DNA of 64,000 bases from Paraprevotella clara YIT 11840. GTDB lineage: Bacteria; Bacteroidota; Bacteroidia; Bacteroidales; Bacteroidaceae. The stretch is taken from positions 62,001 to 126,000 of the forward strand of contig NZ_JH376605.1 in NCBI RefSeq assembly GCF_000233955.1. The letters are read 5' to 3'. Position numbers and translations under genes: made by a program. Below the pieces are notes generated by a model. The model was not told the DNA's origin and did no database searches. It saw only the letters and a list, made by a program, of their open reading frames with translations. This document shows positions 8,332-16,117 of the stretch, one piece after another. Every line of letters starts with the position of its first letter. Position 1 is the first letter of the stretch.

Positions 8332-8610
8332 TTAATCTGTGCGTTCACGAATTAACTTGTGTATGTCACTTGCCCGGTAGAAATATTTTCCGTCCAGCAT
8401 GATATAGGGCAATATGCCTTTCTTGCGGTAACGCTGCAAGGTCTTGGTACTCACTTTCAGCATGAAGCATAAATCTTGATTGTCAAGCAATTTTTCACCG
8501 TTCAGATAGTTGTGTTCACTTAACAGGCGGTCTATCTTTCTTTCCTGCATATCGAACCTGTCCATGATACGTTCCATCCATGCCACGAAATTTTCTTTAT
8601 CTATATACAT
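8332..8610 (-). CDS. HTH excisionase-like protein (Xis2d-type)
   Basis: 92 residues. A coiled N-terminal helix is followed by a MerR-like helix-turn-helix: LLDNQDLCFMLKVSTKTLQ, then RYRKKGILPY, GKYFYRASDI and HKLIRER. This is the HTH_17/excisionase fold found in Bacteroidales ICEs, where the Xis2c and Xis2d proteins of CTnDOT bend attachment-site DNA to direct excision. It is the last gene of a minus-strand operon, starting 12 bases after the primase-helicase. In CTnDOT the two small xis genes are adjacent; here a large gene lies between them. The assignment to Xis2d rather than Xis2c is by size and position only. Confidence 0.75.
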   Translation of the reverse strand: MYIDKENFVAWMERIMDRFDMQERKIDRLLSEHNYLNGEKLLDNQDLCFMLKVSTKTLQRYRKKGILPYIMLDGKYFYRASDIHKLIRERTD

Positions 8611-8622
8611 AGTGCTGTCGGA

Positions 8623-10674
8623 TTAAATTAGACCTATCATAAAATAACTTTGGTTTGCCGGGTCTTTAACGATGATGTCCCGTTCACGCATGAAGCGGAT
8701 ATAGCTTTTGGCGGTGCGTTCCTTAACGTCCAAGACCTGCTGTAACTGTTCGCAAAGGTCTATGTAGGTGATATGTGTCTGCCGCCCGAAGATGTCACGG
8801 GCAACGCCCACCAACTCCTTTTCCTTGCGTTTCTCCTTTTCTTCACGAGGCTTTTCCCCTTTGTACACGTGCATCCCGGCTTCCTTGTCCCATGCAAAGA
8901 GCATCAGGGGTACGTCCAGTGGGCTACCGTCACGCACTTTCAGAGCTTTTACCACCGACAGGGCGGGTTCATCGTCTTTCTCTATCGACAGGATAGTAGC
9001 CGCCTTGCGTTGCAGTTCGCTACCCAAATGTCCCCGCAGTTTCAAACCATTCGGGACGAAGTGCAGCACACAAAGAATACACGTGTTATAGATACCAGCC
9101 AGCCGATAGAGTTCATCTATCACCGCCACGCTTTCCGCTTCATCGTTGGCACTCTTTACGAGGTCGGCGATGCCGTCAATGACAACTAACTGGATGCCGC
9201 CGTACTGGTAGTAGAACTTATCCATGCTCTGCACAATGGCGTGTAAGCGTTCCTTGCGTGACATGCCCGTCAGGCAGAACGCTTTCAGTTCTTCCGGTTT
9301 GTCCTGCTGTTTGGCTCTTATCAGCAAGTTTCCCACATTTTTGAATAACTGTACTTCCGATTGTTCGGTATCATATAGCAAGACCGCTTTACGTTTCCCG
9401 TTGGTCGTTATCTGTATGCCCAGCGTATCTACTTCCGCATCAGCCGAACAGATGCAGCCAGCCACGATTGCAGCTACATAATTGCTCTTTCCCGTTCCCT
9501 CGCCCCCGGTGATGCCGAACAGGTTGCCTTGTGTTCCCAATGGAACATCGCCCGCCGAAATAATCACTTGCGCTTTGGCGGGCGGGTTGTTGAAATCTAT
9601 CTCGCACGATTTTAGCATAATCAATGTGTCACTATATAGGTTGTCTAAAAATTCTATAAACAGTTTCAGGAAATCTTCACGGGTGTTTCCGGCTTTGAAG
9701 TAGTCGGAAATATCCTTTTCCTCTTTCGTTCCCGGCAGTGGCAGGAGCAGACGTTTCACGCCAAATTCTTCCAATAGTTTTTCCTGCTTACGTGCGCTTT
9801 CCCTGCCTGTTTTATCCGTATCATAGAGCAATACAATATGCTTGAAGCGGAATGTCAGCCTATAAACCAGCGTGGGTGGGACAGTCACCGTTTCGCTGTT
9901 GAAGCAGATAGCGTGAAATCCATGTGCCGCCAAAGAAAGTACGTCTTTCTCGCCGCCCGTGATGAACAGCGTATCACCTTTGGCTGGCAGTTGTTCCAAT
10001 CCGAAACAGTAGTTTTCGCCGAAACTGCCGCCATAAAGGAAGCGGGGAGTGGAGAACGGGCGGTACAGCTTGATATGCTGTTTGCCCTTGTAACCATACA
10101 TGGGTTCTGTTACCGATGAAACATAGGCGTATGGTTTCCCCTCTGCCGTTTCGCTGCCGTACTCCCGGAGGGAACAGACCTTGTAATGTTCCAATAGTTC
10201 AGGCGTGATACCATATTGTTGCCAATACATCAGTTCTGCAAGCGGAAACTTCTGTTCCCGGAACTGGTAGGGCTTGACGGGTTTTTCGGGTGTTTCTTCG
10301 GTTTTGTCTGCCGCATTCCGATTATTTACCATTGTTGGAATGGCTATTGGAGTTCCTGCCGCCAGCCCCAGCCCCAACCCCAAATCCCGGTCGATAATTT
10401 CCAGTATCTCCACAAAGTCAGCCGCCCGGTTACAGTCCAATCCTTTTAACTGTCCAACTAAGAAAAAGCAGTCGCCGCTATAATTGTCGTTACCGAAATC
10501 TTTCATTTTATACATACCGCTATGGCGGTCAAAGTAGATATTACATGATGCTTTCTTGTCCTGATAGAGCGGGTTAAGAAAATGCCTGCCTATACGCCAG
10601 TCACCGGGTAAGTAATGCTTGAAAACGAACAGACCGTTATTTGTCCTGCTTAGTATTTCTTCTTTCCTTAACAT
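8623..10674 (-). CDS. TOPRIM primase-helicase fused to RecA-like ATPase (ICE replication protein)
   Basis: 683 residues. The N terminus (YKMKDFGNDNYSGDCFFLV near 55-75) resembles the CHC2-like primase start, without an obvious zinc cluster. A TOPRIM domain follows: LFITGGEKDVLSLAAHGFHA and IVLLYDTDKTGRES, around 230-300. A RecA/DnaB-like ATPase comes next with Walker A TGGEGTGKSNYV near 390 and Walker B LVVIDGIADLV near 500. The last 70 residues look like a winged helix. Such proteins occur in Bacteroides mobile elements between xis-type genes and may support replication of the excised circle. It overlaps the preceding xis-like gene by 38 bases, so translation is likely coupled. Confidence 0.75.
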   Translation of the reverse strand: MLRKEEILSRTNNGLFVFKHYLPGDWRIGRHFLNPLYQDKKASCNIYFDRHSGMYKMKDFGNDNYSGDCFFLVGQLKGLDCNRAADFVEILEIIDRDLGLGLGLAAGTPIAIPTMVNNRNAADKTEETPEKPVKPYQFREQKFPLAELMYWQQYGITPELLEHYKVCSLREYGSETAEGKPYAYVSSVTEPMYGYKGKQHIKLYRPFSTPRFLYGGSFGENYCFGLEQLPAKGDTLFITGGEKDVLSLAAHGFHAICFNSETVTVPPTLVYRLTFRFKHIVLLYDTDKTGRESARKQEKLLEEFGVKRLLLPLPGTKEEKDISDYFKAGNTREDFLKLFIEFLDNLYSDTLIMLKSCEIDFNNPPAKAQVIISAGDVPLGTQGNLFGITGGEGTGKSNYVAAIVAGCICSADAEVDTLGIQITTNGKRKAVLLYDTEQSEVQLFKNVGNLLIRAKQQDKPEELKAFCLTGMSRKERLHAIVQSMDKFYYQYGGIQLVVIDGIADLVKSANDEAESVAVIDELYRLAGIYNTCILCVLHFVPNGLKLRGHLGSELQRKAATILSIEKDDEPALSVVKALKVRDGSPLDVPLMLFAWDKEAGMHVYKGEKPREEKEKRKEKELVGVARDIFGRQTHITYIDLCEQLQQVLDVKERTAKSYIRFMRERDIIVKDPANQSYFMIGLI

Positions 10675-10996
10675 ATTGCTGGTGATTGGTTATCAGTTCG
10701 TTTATACACTCCTTGTCACGCTTAATCAGGCGTTCTTCCAACATTCGTTTGACTTCCTTAATCTTATAGAAGTAATGTCCCTTGATGTCGGAGTAAGAAA
10801 TCATTCCTGCTGCCCGCAGGCGTTGCAGGGTTCGGTCACTGATTTTCAAGAAAGTACATACTTCGTAACTGTCCACCCAAATTTCATCTTCATCGGTCTT
10901 GTTTTCGTCCAAATGATTGAAGATGTAGTTTGCTATGGCGGTAATCTTGTTGTCAAGTTCCTTGTAGGCTTTTGACTCAAATGTTATAATCTCCAT
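10637..10996 (-). CDS. HTH excisionase-like protein (Xis2c-type), first gene of the xis operon
   Basis: 119 residues. An N-terminal helical part (residues 1-40) precedes an HTH: DSYEVCTFLKISDRTLQRLR, then AAGMISYSDIKGHYFYKIKE. The tail is long and basic. Its relation to the 8332-8610 product (same STKTLQRYR/SDRTLQRLR core) suggests the pair are paralogues, as Xis2c and Xis2d are in CTnDOT. It leads the operon, overlaps the primase-helicase by 38 bases, and has the repeated CATGGT elements at 11051-11070 in front of it. In CTnDOT this promoter is switched on by RteC, whose homologue is the next gene to the right. Confidence 0.75.
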   Translation of the reverse strand: MEIITFESKAYKELDNKITAIANYIFNHLDENKTDEDEIWVDSYEVCTFLKISDRTLQRLRAAGMISYSDIKGHYFYKIKEVKRMLEERLIKRDKECINELITNHQQYVKERRNTKQDK

Positions 10997-11050
10997 ATTG
11001 CTAACTTATTGATTTGCCGCAAAGTTCGGTAGAAGAAATAACCTAAAAGT

Positions 11051-11070
11051 CATGGTTGTACCTATCATGG
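11051..11070. promoter_or_regulatory. Candidate RteC operator: spaced CATGGT repeats 5' of the xis operon
   Basis: CATGGT occurs at 11051-11056 and again at 11066-11071, 15 bases apart, about 55-75 bases before the first xis-like gene (10996). The second copy lies in TATCATGGTATTAC. A very similar TATCATGGTTATTAC lies at about 15792, 5' of the araC-type gene. Binding is inferred from position only. Confidence 0.3.
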
Positions 11071-11107
11071 TATTACTTTTTTTGAGGGGAAAATCGGATG
11101 AAATAAC

Positions 11108-11151
11108 AAATAATCCCTCTGAAAAACGGTGTTTTCTCAAAGGGATTATTT
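11108..11151. terminator. Second stem-loop between rteC and the xis operon
   Basis: AAATAATCCCT (11108-11118) pairs perfectly with AGGGATTATTT (11141-11151). It follows the rteC terminator on the minus strand and may back it up or form part of the xis promoter region. Confidence 0.5.
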
Positions 11152-11153
11152 AC

Positions 11154-11191
11154 AAAAAAGAAGTACCATGTTGGGGTAAACATGGTACTTC
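11154..11191 (-). terminator. Terminator of the MATE-acetyltransferase-rteC operon
   Basis: On the minus strand GAAGTACCATG pairs with CATGGTACTTC around a 10-base loop (stem 11160-11170 with 11181-11191) and is followed by TTTTTT (11154-11159). It begins 22 bases after the rteC stop, so read-through into the xis operon should be limited. Confidence 0.85.
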
Positions 11192-11212
11192 TTAATTCTG
11201 TAATACAGGGAA

Positions 11213-12058
11213 TTATTTCATATCATCCTCATTCATCCGCTTAACAAGGTAGTCTATCAAGTGGTGCAGATACATTGTCCGGTCTTTTCTCTCTTTCATG
11301 GCTATATATGAAGCATAATAATCCCCTAAATCAATATGGAATATCGTACTAAGGAAATTCATCATTTCTTTTATTTCCACGTTGCCATTATTTATGTCAC
11401 CCGAAGAAACAAGAGAATATCCCAACTCAATAAGATATGCCTTTTTACCAGTAAAGCGGAAAATATATTTATCCAGTTGTTGTAGGTTATGTTCTACCTG
11501 ATTGGTATTCCCCAGTTTTACCAATCGTTGGTTTAAGTAGATTCGCAACATTTCATTACATAGTATCTTCGCTACCTTATAATCGTATTCGGTTGAAAAT
11601 AGAGGGTCACGGTCATATTGGAAGCAGTCAAGCAATAATTGAATATCCGCTTTCTTACGGACAAAATACAGGCTATCCATATAAGTGGATTTTGACCTGT
11701 AATATTGATAAAAATTCAAATTGTCACGAAAAAAACGGGTTAATTCCTCTAATTCTTGGTTCAAATATTCCTTTATAATTTCATTGTTACCAATGGGGCA
11801 TTTCATTTCAATATTATAGACCTTACTAAAATATAGATACTTGTCGAGAATATTAGGTTTGATTTCCTTGAAAAAGCGTATTTCTTCTTCATTTGTCGGA
11901 AATACATAGTCTGATACAAGCTTTCTTAATTGGCTGTATAGCGGAGTGATGAACTTTACCATGTGCAAAGCATCATCAACAGTAATATCATTGTCATAAT
12001 TGAGCAATTCTATTTCAGCATTTATCCGGGACAATATTTCTTCCGCTATTGTTCTCAT
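11213..12058 (-). CDS. rteC: RteC family excision regulator
   Basis: 281 residues, mostly alpha-helical. The layout matches RteC proteins of CTnDOT-type ICEs: an N-terminal SRINAEIELL helix, a YFSKVYNIE / FFRDNLNFYQYYRS centre, YFVRKKADIQLLLD, and a tail ending FLSTIFHIDLGDYYASYIAMKERK followed by LHHLIDYLVKR. In CTnDOT, RteC binds ahead of the xis2c promoter and activates the excision operon; RteC itself is made when tetracycline releases the tetQ-rteA-rteB operon. Here no rteA/rteB is seen in the window. rteC starts only 2 bases after the stop of an antibiotic acetyltransferase gene, so it is almost certainly cotranscribed with it. It lies next to the xis operon it would control. Confidence 0.88.
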   Translation of the reverse strand: MRTIAEEILSRINAEIELLNYDNDITVDDALHMVKFITPLYSQLRKLVSDYVFPTNEEEIRFFKEIKPNILDKYLYFSKVYNIEMKCPIGNNEIIKEYLNQELEELTRFFRDNLNFYQYYRSKSTYMDSLYFVRKKADIQLLLDCFQYDRDPLFSTEYDYKVAKILCNEMLRIYLNQRLVKLGNTNQVEHNLQQLDKYIFRFTGKKAYLIELGYSLVSSGDINNGNVEIKEMMNFLSTIFHIDLGDYYASYIAMKERKDRTMYLHHLIDYLVKRMNEDDMK

Positions 12059-12060
12059 GG

Positions 12061-12696
12061 CTACCTATTTTTCATTGCCGCTACTTTTTCTAAATCGCCA
12101 TTCATTAGATAAGGCAAAAACTCCCGTAGCTTATCTACTGACCAGTTCCACCATTTCAAAGCCTGTATCTGTTCTATCATATCAGCACTGAACCGCTTTC
12201 GTATCTCTTTAGCAGGGACACCGCCCACAATGGTATAAGGCGGCACATCTTTCGTCACAACCGCCCTTGTGCCAACAATAGCCCCGTCACCGATATGGAC
12301 ACCAGCCATAATTACGGCTTCATACCCTATCCACACGTCATTGCCTATCACGATGTCACCTTTGTTGTCCCAAGCTGAAGCCACATCAGCTTTATTCAAT
12401 TCCCAATCTTCATAAAACAGCGGGAATGTATAAGTGGACAGGGATTTCAGGGTATGGTTGGCGCAGTTGAACAGAAACTTTGCTCCACAGGCAATCGAAC
12501 AAAACTTTCCGATTATCAGCCGCTCGTGATTAATCGGATAGTGATACAACACATTGTTTTGCTCAAACAGGCAAGGGTCTGAAACAAAATCGTTGTAAAT
12601 GGTATAGTCGCCAATTTCAATGGACGGGTCTTTCACTACTGCGTTTAGATATACGGTTTGCGTATCGCCACTACGAGGATATATTTTATTCATCAT
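12061..12696 (-). CDS. Hexapeptide-repeat xenobiotic acetyltransferase (Vat/CatB type)
   Basis: 211 residues with a left-handed beta-helix. Hexapeptide turns run through [20 protein letters not shown] and [17 protein letters not shown], ending in [18 protein letters not shown]. The [17 protein letters not shown] segment near residue 75-90 holds the catalytic histidine of the xenobiotic acetyltransferase family. Vat enzymes acetylate streptogramin A, and CatB-type enzymes acetylate chloramphenicol; the sequence read by eye does not decide between them. It follows the MATE gene by 12 bases and precedes rteC by 2 bases in one operon. Expected location is the cytoplasm, acting as a trimer with acetyl-CoA. 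Confidence 0.85.
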   Translation of the reverse strand: MMNKIYPRSGDTQTVYLNAVVKDPSIEIGDYTIYNDFVSDPCLFEQNNVLYHYPINHERLIIGKFCSIACGAKFLFNCANHTLKSLSTYTFPLFYEDWELNKADVASAWDNKGDIVIGNDVWIGYEAVIMAGVHIGDGAIVGTRAVVTKDVPPYTIVGGVPAKEIRKRFSADMIEQIQALKWWNWSVDKLREFLPYLMNGDLEKVAAMKNR

Positions 12697-12708
12697 AATT
12701 TTCTGCTT

Positions 12709-13998
12709 TTAGTATTGTTTGTATTTCAGATAAAAAACGGATTGTACACCAAGCAATATCACGAACAGGTATTCTACTGCCCAATAAGCTGCCAATGGGA
12801 CATTGCAACGGCTTAGTCCCCATAAACAGAACAGATAGGCAATCGTAGTCGTCACTTGAAAGACGAATACAGTCCGTGTCGCTCCCGTTCCGGTTACGGC
12901 ATTCAGATAGACATAGCCGGGCAGCGCAAAGAAGTAATCCAATAGCATGACCGCAAAAGGTAGCCATGCAGCTTGTACGATTGTCGGATTTCCCGTGTAA
13001 GCCCCAATAATGAATTGGTGGAACAACAAGGCAAGGAGTATCAGCGGAACACCTGCCGCATATCCCAAACGAATAATCCGGTGACAAAGCGGAAAAACAT
13101 TTCTCTTTTCACCCGCTCCAATCAGGTTACTGACCAAAGAACCGGTAACACCCGATAGAGCATTGACAATGACGGAGAACAAGGCAGAAACGCTTCTTAT
13201 AATATTCGACACCGCCAATTCCGTTTCCCCTAAACGCTCGATAGCCAAAAAGAACAGAAACCAAATGGCTACACTCATAAAGAATTGAAACATGCTCCAC
13301 ACCGAGATAGAAAAGACTTCTTTCAATACGGTTATATCTATACTCCAATGTAAACCATACAGATGTCTGTTAATGTGTCGAAACACATAGATGGTCAAAA
13401 CGATTAGCGAACACAATTCAGCAAAAGAAGATGCAATAGCTGCCCCTGATATACCCATGTCGAAACCGAATATCAGAAGCCAGTTCATAGGGATATTTAC
13501 CAGCACGGCAGTAAAAGCCGCCATGTTCAGGGCTTTTGTCTGCGTGATGCCTACCAAGAATGCACGTAAGGCAAGAAACGGGAAAGAGAAAAACAGTCCC
13601 CAAATGCGTCCGTCCAAATAACGGATAACCGCATTATAGACATTATCCGAAATAATCAGATGTTTCAAGAAAATAGGGGAAAGTGTTTGGGACAACAGGC
13701 AAAGAACAGCCGCCAGCGACAACAAAAAGGACAAACCTTGAAAGAAAGCCTTCCCTGTTTCCGAATACCGCTGTTCCCCGTTACGGCGGGCAATTATCAC
13801 TTGCAGTCCCAAACTAAACCCGAAGCCGAGCATATAAATAGCCAAGAACCATATTCCTGCAAGGGCAGATGCACCCAGTTCCACATCACCCACATGCCCC
13901 AAGAACAAGGCATCGGTGATGTTTATCAGTTGTTCGATTAGAATGCTCATCATCACGGGAAAAGCGATGAGCCATATATTTTTATAGGTATAATTCAT
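12709..13998 (-). CDS. MATE family multidrug efflux transporter
   Basis: 429 residues from ATG 13998 (MNYTYKNIWLIAFPVMMS). The frame stays open to 14088, but the upstream 30 residues do not fit the family, which starts close to the first membrane helix. About twelve hydrophobic segments are visible. SILIEQLINITDALFLGHVG is the typical first helix and loop, and GSLVSNLIGAGE marks the start of the second half. MATE pumps use Na+ or H+ gradients to export cationic drugs; Bacteroides BexA is a known relative that exports fluoroquinolones. It is the first gene of the MATE-acetyltransferase-rteC operon and has a 220-base leader with a mini-ORF and two hairpins. Confidence 0.9.
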   Translation of the reverse strand: MNYTYKNIWLIAFPVMMSILIEQLINITDALFLGHVGDVELGASALAGIWFLAIYMLGFGFSLGLQVIIARRNGEQRYSETGKAFFQGLSFLLSLAAVLCLLSQTLSPIFLKHLIISDNVYNAVIRYLDGRIWGLFFSFPFLALRAFLVGITQTKALNMAAFTAVLVNIPMNWLLIFGFDMGISGAAIASSFAELCSLIVLTIYVFRHINRHLYGLHWSIDITVLKEVFSISVWSMFQFFMSVAIWFLFFLAIERLGETELAVSNIIRSVSALFSVIVNALSGVTGSLVSNLIGAGEKRNVFPLCHRIIRLGYAAGVPLILLALLFHQFIIGAYTGNPTIVQAAWLPFAVMLLDYFFALPGYVYLNAVTGTGATRTVFVFQVTTTIAYLFCLWGLSRCNVPLAAYWAVEYLFVILLGVQSVFYLKYKQY

Positions 13999-14090
13999 TT
14001 GTTCAAACCAATATGATACAATGAGCCATGCCACTTCAAGCAGCATAACAATTTTATAGATTTGTAATAAGGGACAATGACAAAACAATA

Positions 14091-14231
14091 ACAGGCAAAC
14101 TTAAACGATAAGCCTGTCTATTGCTGAATAGCGTTAATTGAGGGTGCTATTCGTTGAGCGTAGCTATATGCACAACTGCCATTTCATATTGTTGAACAAC
14201 TATTTATTTTTCTGTTAGTTCTGCAAAGATA
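14091..14231 (-). promoter_or_regulatory. Possible attenuator leader of the MATE-acetyltransferase-rteC operon
   Basis: A -7 box TATCTTTG lies on the minus strand at 14231-14224. The transcript would then contain a 7-codon ORF (14187-14164), a hairpin with GAATAGC/GCTATTC arms (14152-14126) and a second with ACAGGC/GCCTGT arms (14117-14091), before the MATE start at 13998. This order (short ORF, then alternative hairpins, then resistance gene) is how drug-induced ribosome-stalling attenuators such as the tetQ and erm leaders are built. No alternative pairing between the hairpins was established by eye. Confidence 0.4.
14164..14187 (-). CDS. Seven-codon putative leader peptide MKWQLCI
   Basis: ATG at 14187-14185 is followed by six sense codons and TAG. 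It lies just ahead of the first leader hairpin of the MATE operon. Short ORFs are common by chance; position is the only argument. Confidence 0.25.
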   Translation of the reverse strand: MKWQLCI

Positions 14232-14247
14232 GCGTTTTTCCCTGAAC

Positions 14248-14868
14248 TTATATTCTCAAAGTATCAATTTCTTTCTGTACCCCGTCCAAAAAGTGGGAAG
14301 CGTGTGCCCCGTCCATTTGCGTATGGTGGAACTGGAAAGAAACGGTTAGTGTCGTTTTCAGCAGGTGGCGTTTGTACTTGCCCCAAATGAGAAACGGATT
14401 GTTGAAGATTCCGCTATACATACCTATCGCCCCGTCTATTTCGTATTGCGCCAATGCGGAAGTGCCGATAACCATACTTTCCGTCAGGTCATGGTTCGTG
14501 CAGCTTTCGGCGACTTGTCGGGTAAGTTGCAGATAATGTTTGTTGAACAGGTCTAAATCATCATTGAAAGGAATGTCGCACGAACTTACTTCACCCTCTT
14601 TGTTGGCGACAATGGTATTTACTGCTGTGCTGCCATATTGCATCAGCTTGTCGCCCACGGGGAGCATATAAAATTCTTTCACACCGCTTGCTGCCTTGCC
14701 GATACAATAGCACATCAGCATATTGAATTTCATTCCTGTTTTTCGGCTGATTCTTACAAGACGTGACACATTGAGTGTTTTCAAGAACGTCACCATTGGC
14801 ATAGGTGCATTCATCCACATTTCAAAGGCGTATGCCCGGCTGGTTTCTTTGGGATTTACTTCTTTCAT
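14248..14868 (-). CDS. CatA-like O-acetyltransferase (chloramphenicol acetyltransferase fold)
   Basis: 206 residues from ATG 14868 (MKEVNPKETSRAYAFEMW). The longer frame to 14919 would overlap the -7 box TACTTTTG at 14909-14902, so the inner start is preferred. The fold's hallmark HHxxxDGxH appears as FHHTQMDGAHASHFLDGV near residue 185; the histidine is the catalytic base. SRKTGMKFNMLMCYCIGKA and MVIGTSALAQYEID also fit the type-A CAT fold. CatA enzymes acetylate chloramphenicol; several related enzymes have other acceptors, so the drug is not certain. It has its own promoter and lies between the AraC gene and the MATE operon. Confidence 0.82.
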   Translation of the reverse strand: MKEVNPKETSRAYAFEMWMNAPMPMVTFLKTLNVSRLVRISRKTGMKFNMLMCYCIGKAASGVKEFYMLPVGDKLMQYGSTAVNTIVANKEGEVSSCDIPFNDDLDLFNKHYLQLTRQVAESCTNHDLTESMVIGTSALAQYEIDGAIGMYSGIFNNPFLIWGKYKRHLLKTTLTVSFQFHHTQMDGAHASHFLDGVQKEIDTLRI

Positions 14869-14901
14869 ACTTATGCTATTTTCATTTAATGAATTAGGCA
14901 G

Positions 14902-14909
14902 CAAAAGTA
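14902..14909 (-). promoter_or_regulatory. -7 box of the CatA-like gene
   Basis: CAAAAGTA reads TACTTTTG on the minus strand. The expected start near 14895 leaves a leader of about 27 bases and supports the ATG at 14868. Confidence 0.55.
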
Positions 14910-14947
14910 GGGGAAGCATTTGAACCCGGATAGAACAAAAGAGACAT

Positions 14948-15766
14948 TTATACAGGGCTGGTGAACAAATCAGAATAAGGATTTGACACTTTCAATAAAG
15001 ATGTGGGCGTATATCCGCTGAACTTCTTGAACTCCCGTATAAAGTGTGATTGGTCTGCATAACCACTTGCGTAAGCTATTTGCGCTTGGTTGATTTCGCC
15101 CGATTGGTGCTGCATTTGTTCCAGTGCTTTTTGAAAACGAACAATACGAGTGTATTCTTTGGGATTGATACCTACCAATGAATTGAATAGTCGCTCAAAT
15201 TGCTTTTTACTTAGGCAGGCGATAGAGGATAGTTCGGCTACGGGTGTCGCAGGAGCAATACATATTTGTTTTACTGCCGCAGTAATTCTTTTAGTCTTGT
15301 ATGTCGCATCAGATAATGTATCTGCAATTTGTGACAACAGCCATTCTTCTATATGATTTATACAACGGTTGTTATCTTCGCAATCGAATATCCGTGCAGC
15401 CAGTTCATTCAAATTCGTGCTTTCAATGTCGTAACCTGAAACTTCCTGATTATAAAAGAGTGATGTCGGTACATTCAAGAATGTACTCATGGCATGAGGT
15501 TGAAATACGACCACTACCATTTCGATATTTTCATCAGCATACAGATGTGATGAAAAATTAACTTGCCCGCTGATAGTCAACCTGTCTTGTATCCTGTTCA
15601 GTTCGGGTATATATAGTGGTGCTTGCTTATGAAAGATGATTTGAGGGCAGCCAATAGGAAAAGTCAGGGTATTCAGTCGTTGGTTACTTTTGAATACCCA
15701 ATAATACCTAACGTAAGGTTGTAACAACTTACAAGGTTTGTAAAAATTGAACTCCTCTTGAATCAT
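14948..15766 (-). CDS. AraC family transcriptional regulator
   Basis: 272 residues. An N-terminal cupin-like sensor (LQPYVRYYWVFKS, then TFPIGCPQIIFH), of the kind called DUF6597, is followed by two HTH motifs. These are VAELSSIACLSKKQFERLFN and INQAQIAYASGYADQSHFIR, the second leading into the EFKKFSGYTPTSLL signature, around residues 165-265. It is upstream of the CatA-like gene on the same strand and may control it or the MATE operon. A -7 box TATCTTTG at 15778-15771 lies only 5 bases from the ATG, so the mRNA might be nearly leaderless, or another promoter is used. A large palindrome lies at 15821-15873. Confidence 0.85.
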   Translation of the reverse strand: MIQEEFNFYKPCKLLQPYVRYYWVFKSNQRLNTLTFPIGCPQIIFHKQAPLYIPELNRIQDRLTISGQVNFSSHLYADENIEMVVVVFQPHAMSTFLNVPTSLFYNQEVSGYDIESTNLNELAARIFDCEDNNRCINHIEEWLLSQIADTLSDATYKTKRITAAVKQICIAPATPVAELSSIACLSKKQFERLFNSLVGINPKEYTRIVRFQKALEQMQHQSGEINQAQIAYASGYADQSHFIREFKKFSGYTPTSLLKVSNPYSDLFTSPV

Positions 15767-15820
15767 TTTACAAAGATACTTATTTTATTGGTATCATGGT
15801 TATTACAAGATGGGATTTCT

Positions 15821-15873
15821 TTAGTGCAAGGTGCAAGTATATATCTTTATATATAGCTTGCACCTTGCACTAA
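15821..15873. repeat. 17-bp perfect inverted repeat built from doubled GTGCAAG
   Basis: TTAGTGCAAGGTGCAAG (15821-15837) pairs with CTTGCACCTTGCACTAA (15857-15873). The 19-base centre is itself an AT-only near-palindrome. Each arm holds GTGCAAG twice, giving four half-sites. It lies 45-100 bases before the expected araC-type start. It could be an operator, a hairpin recognised by a recombinase or relaxase, or a terminator without a T run. Confidence 0.6.
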
Positions 15874-16051
15874 CCGCAGAAGATTTATTTTCAATGATTT
15901 GTATAATTCAAAAGAAAGCCGTATCTTTGAACCGTAGTTTTAGGCAGACAACGAACAGCCAAAAGGTGACAGAAAAGCGTTATTCTTGTAACCTAAGTTG
16001 TACCCCCTAAGGCTTTGACATGATGATAAAGAATTGAATTTCAAGGATATT

Positions 16052-16084
16052 GGGGAGTAGGTTCATAACCCTGTCTCTCCGCAG
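16052..16084 (+). other. tRNA-Ser-like 3' end: candidate ICE attachment site
   Basis: The segment ending ACCCTGTCTCTCCGCAG resembles the last T-stem strand, acceptor strand and GCA end of a tRNA-Ser. The bases 5' of it do not form a proper T stem, as expected where element DNA replaces the rest of the tRNA. A strong plus-strand terminator follows at 16118-16154, which also fits the end of a tRNA gene. No complete tRNA is present. Similarity was judged by eye only. Confidence 0.3.
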
Positions 16085-16117
16085 AACCCCGAAGACAAAA
16101 AGGGGTCAAAGTATGAC

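Noticed and set aside
8332-8610. Antitoxin or phage repressor
   Set aside because: No toxin gene is adjacent, and the HTH form and operon position fit Xis-like proteins of ICEs.
16040-16090. Complete tRNA gene
   Set aside because: Only the 3' end resembles tRNA-Ser. No D arm, anticodon arm or proper T stem can be formed from the bases 5' of it.
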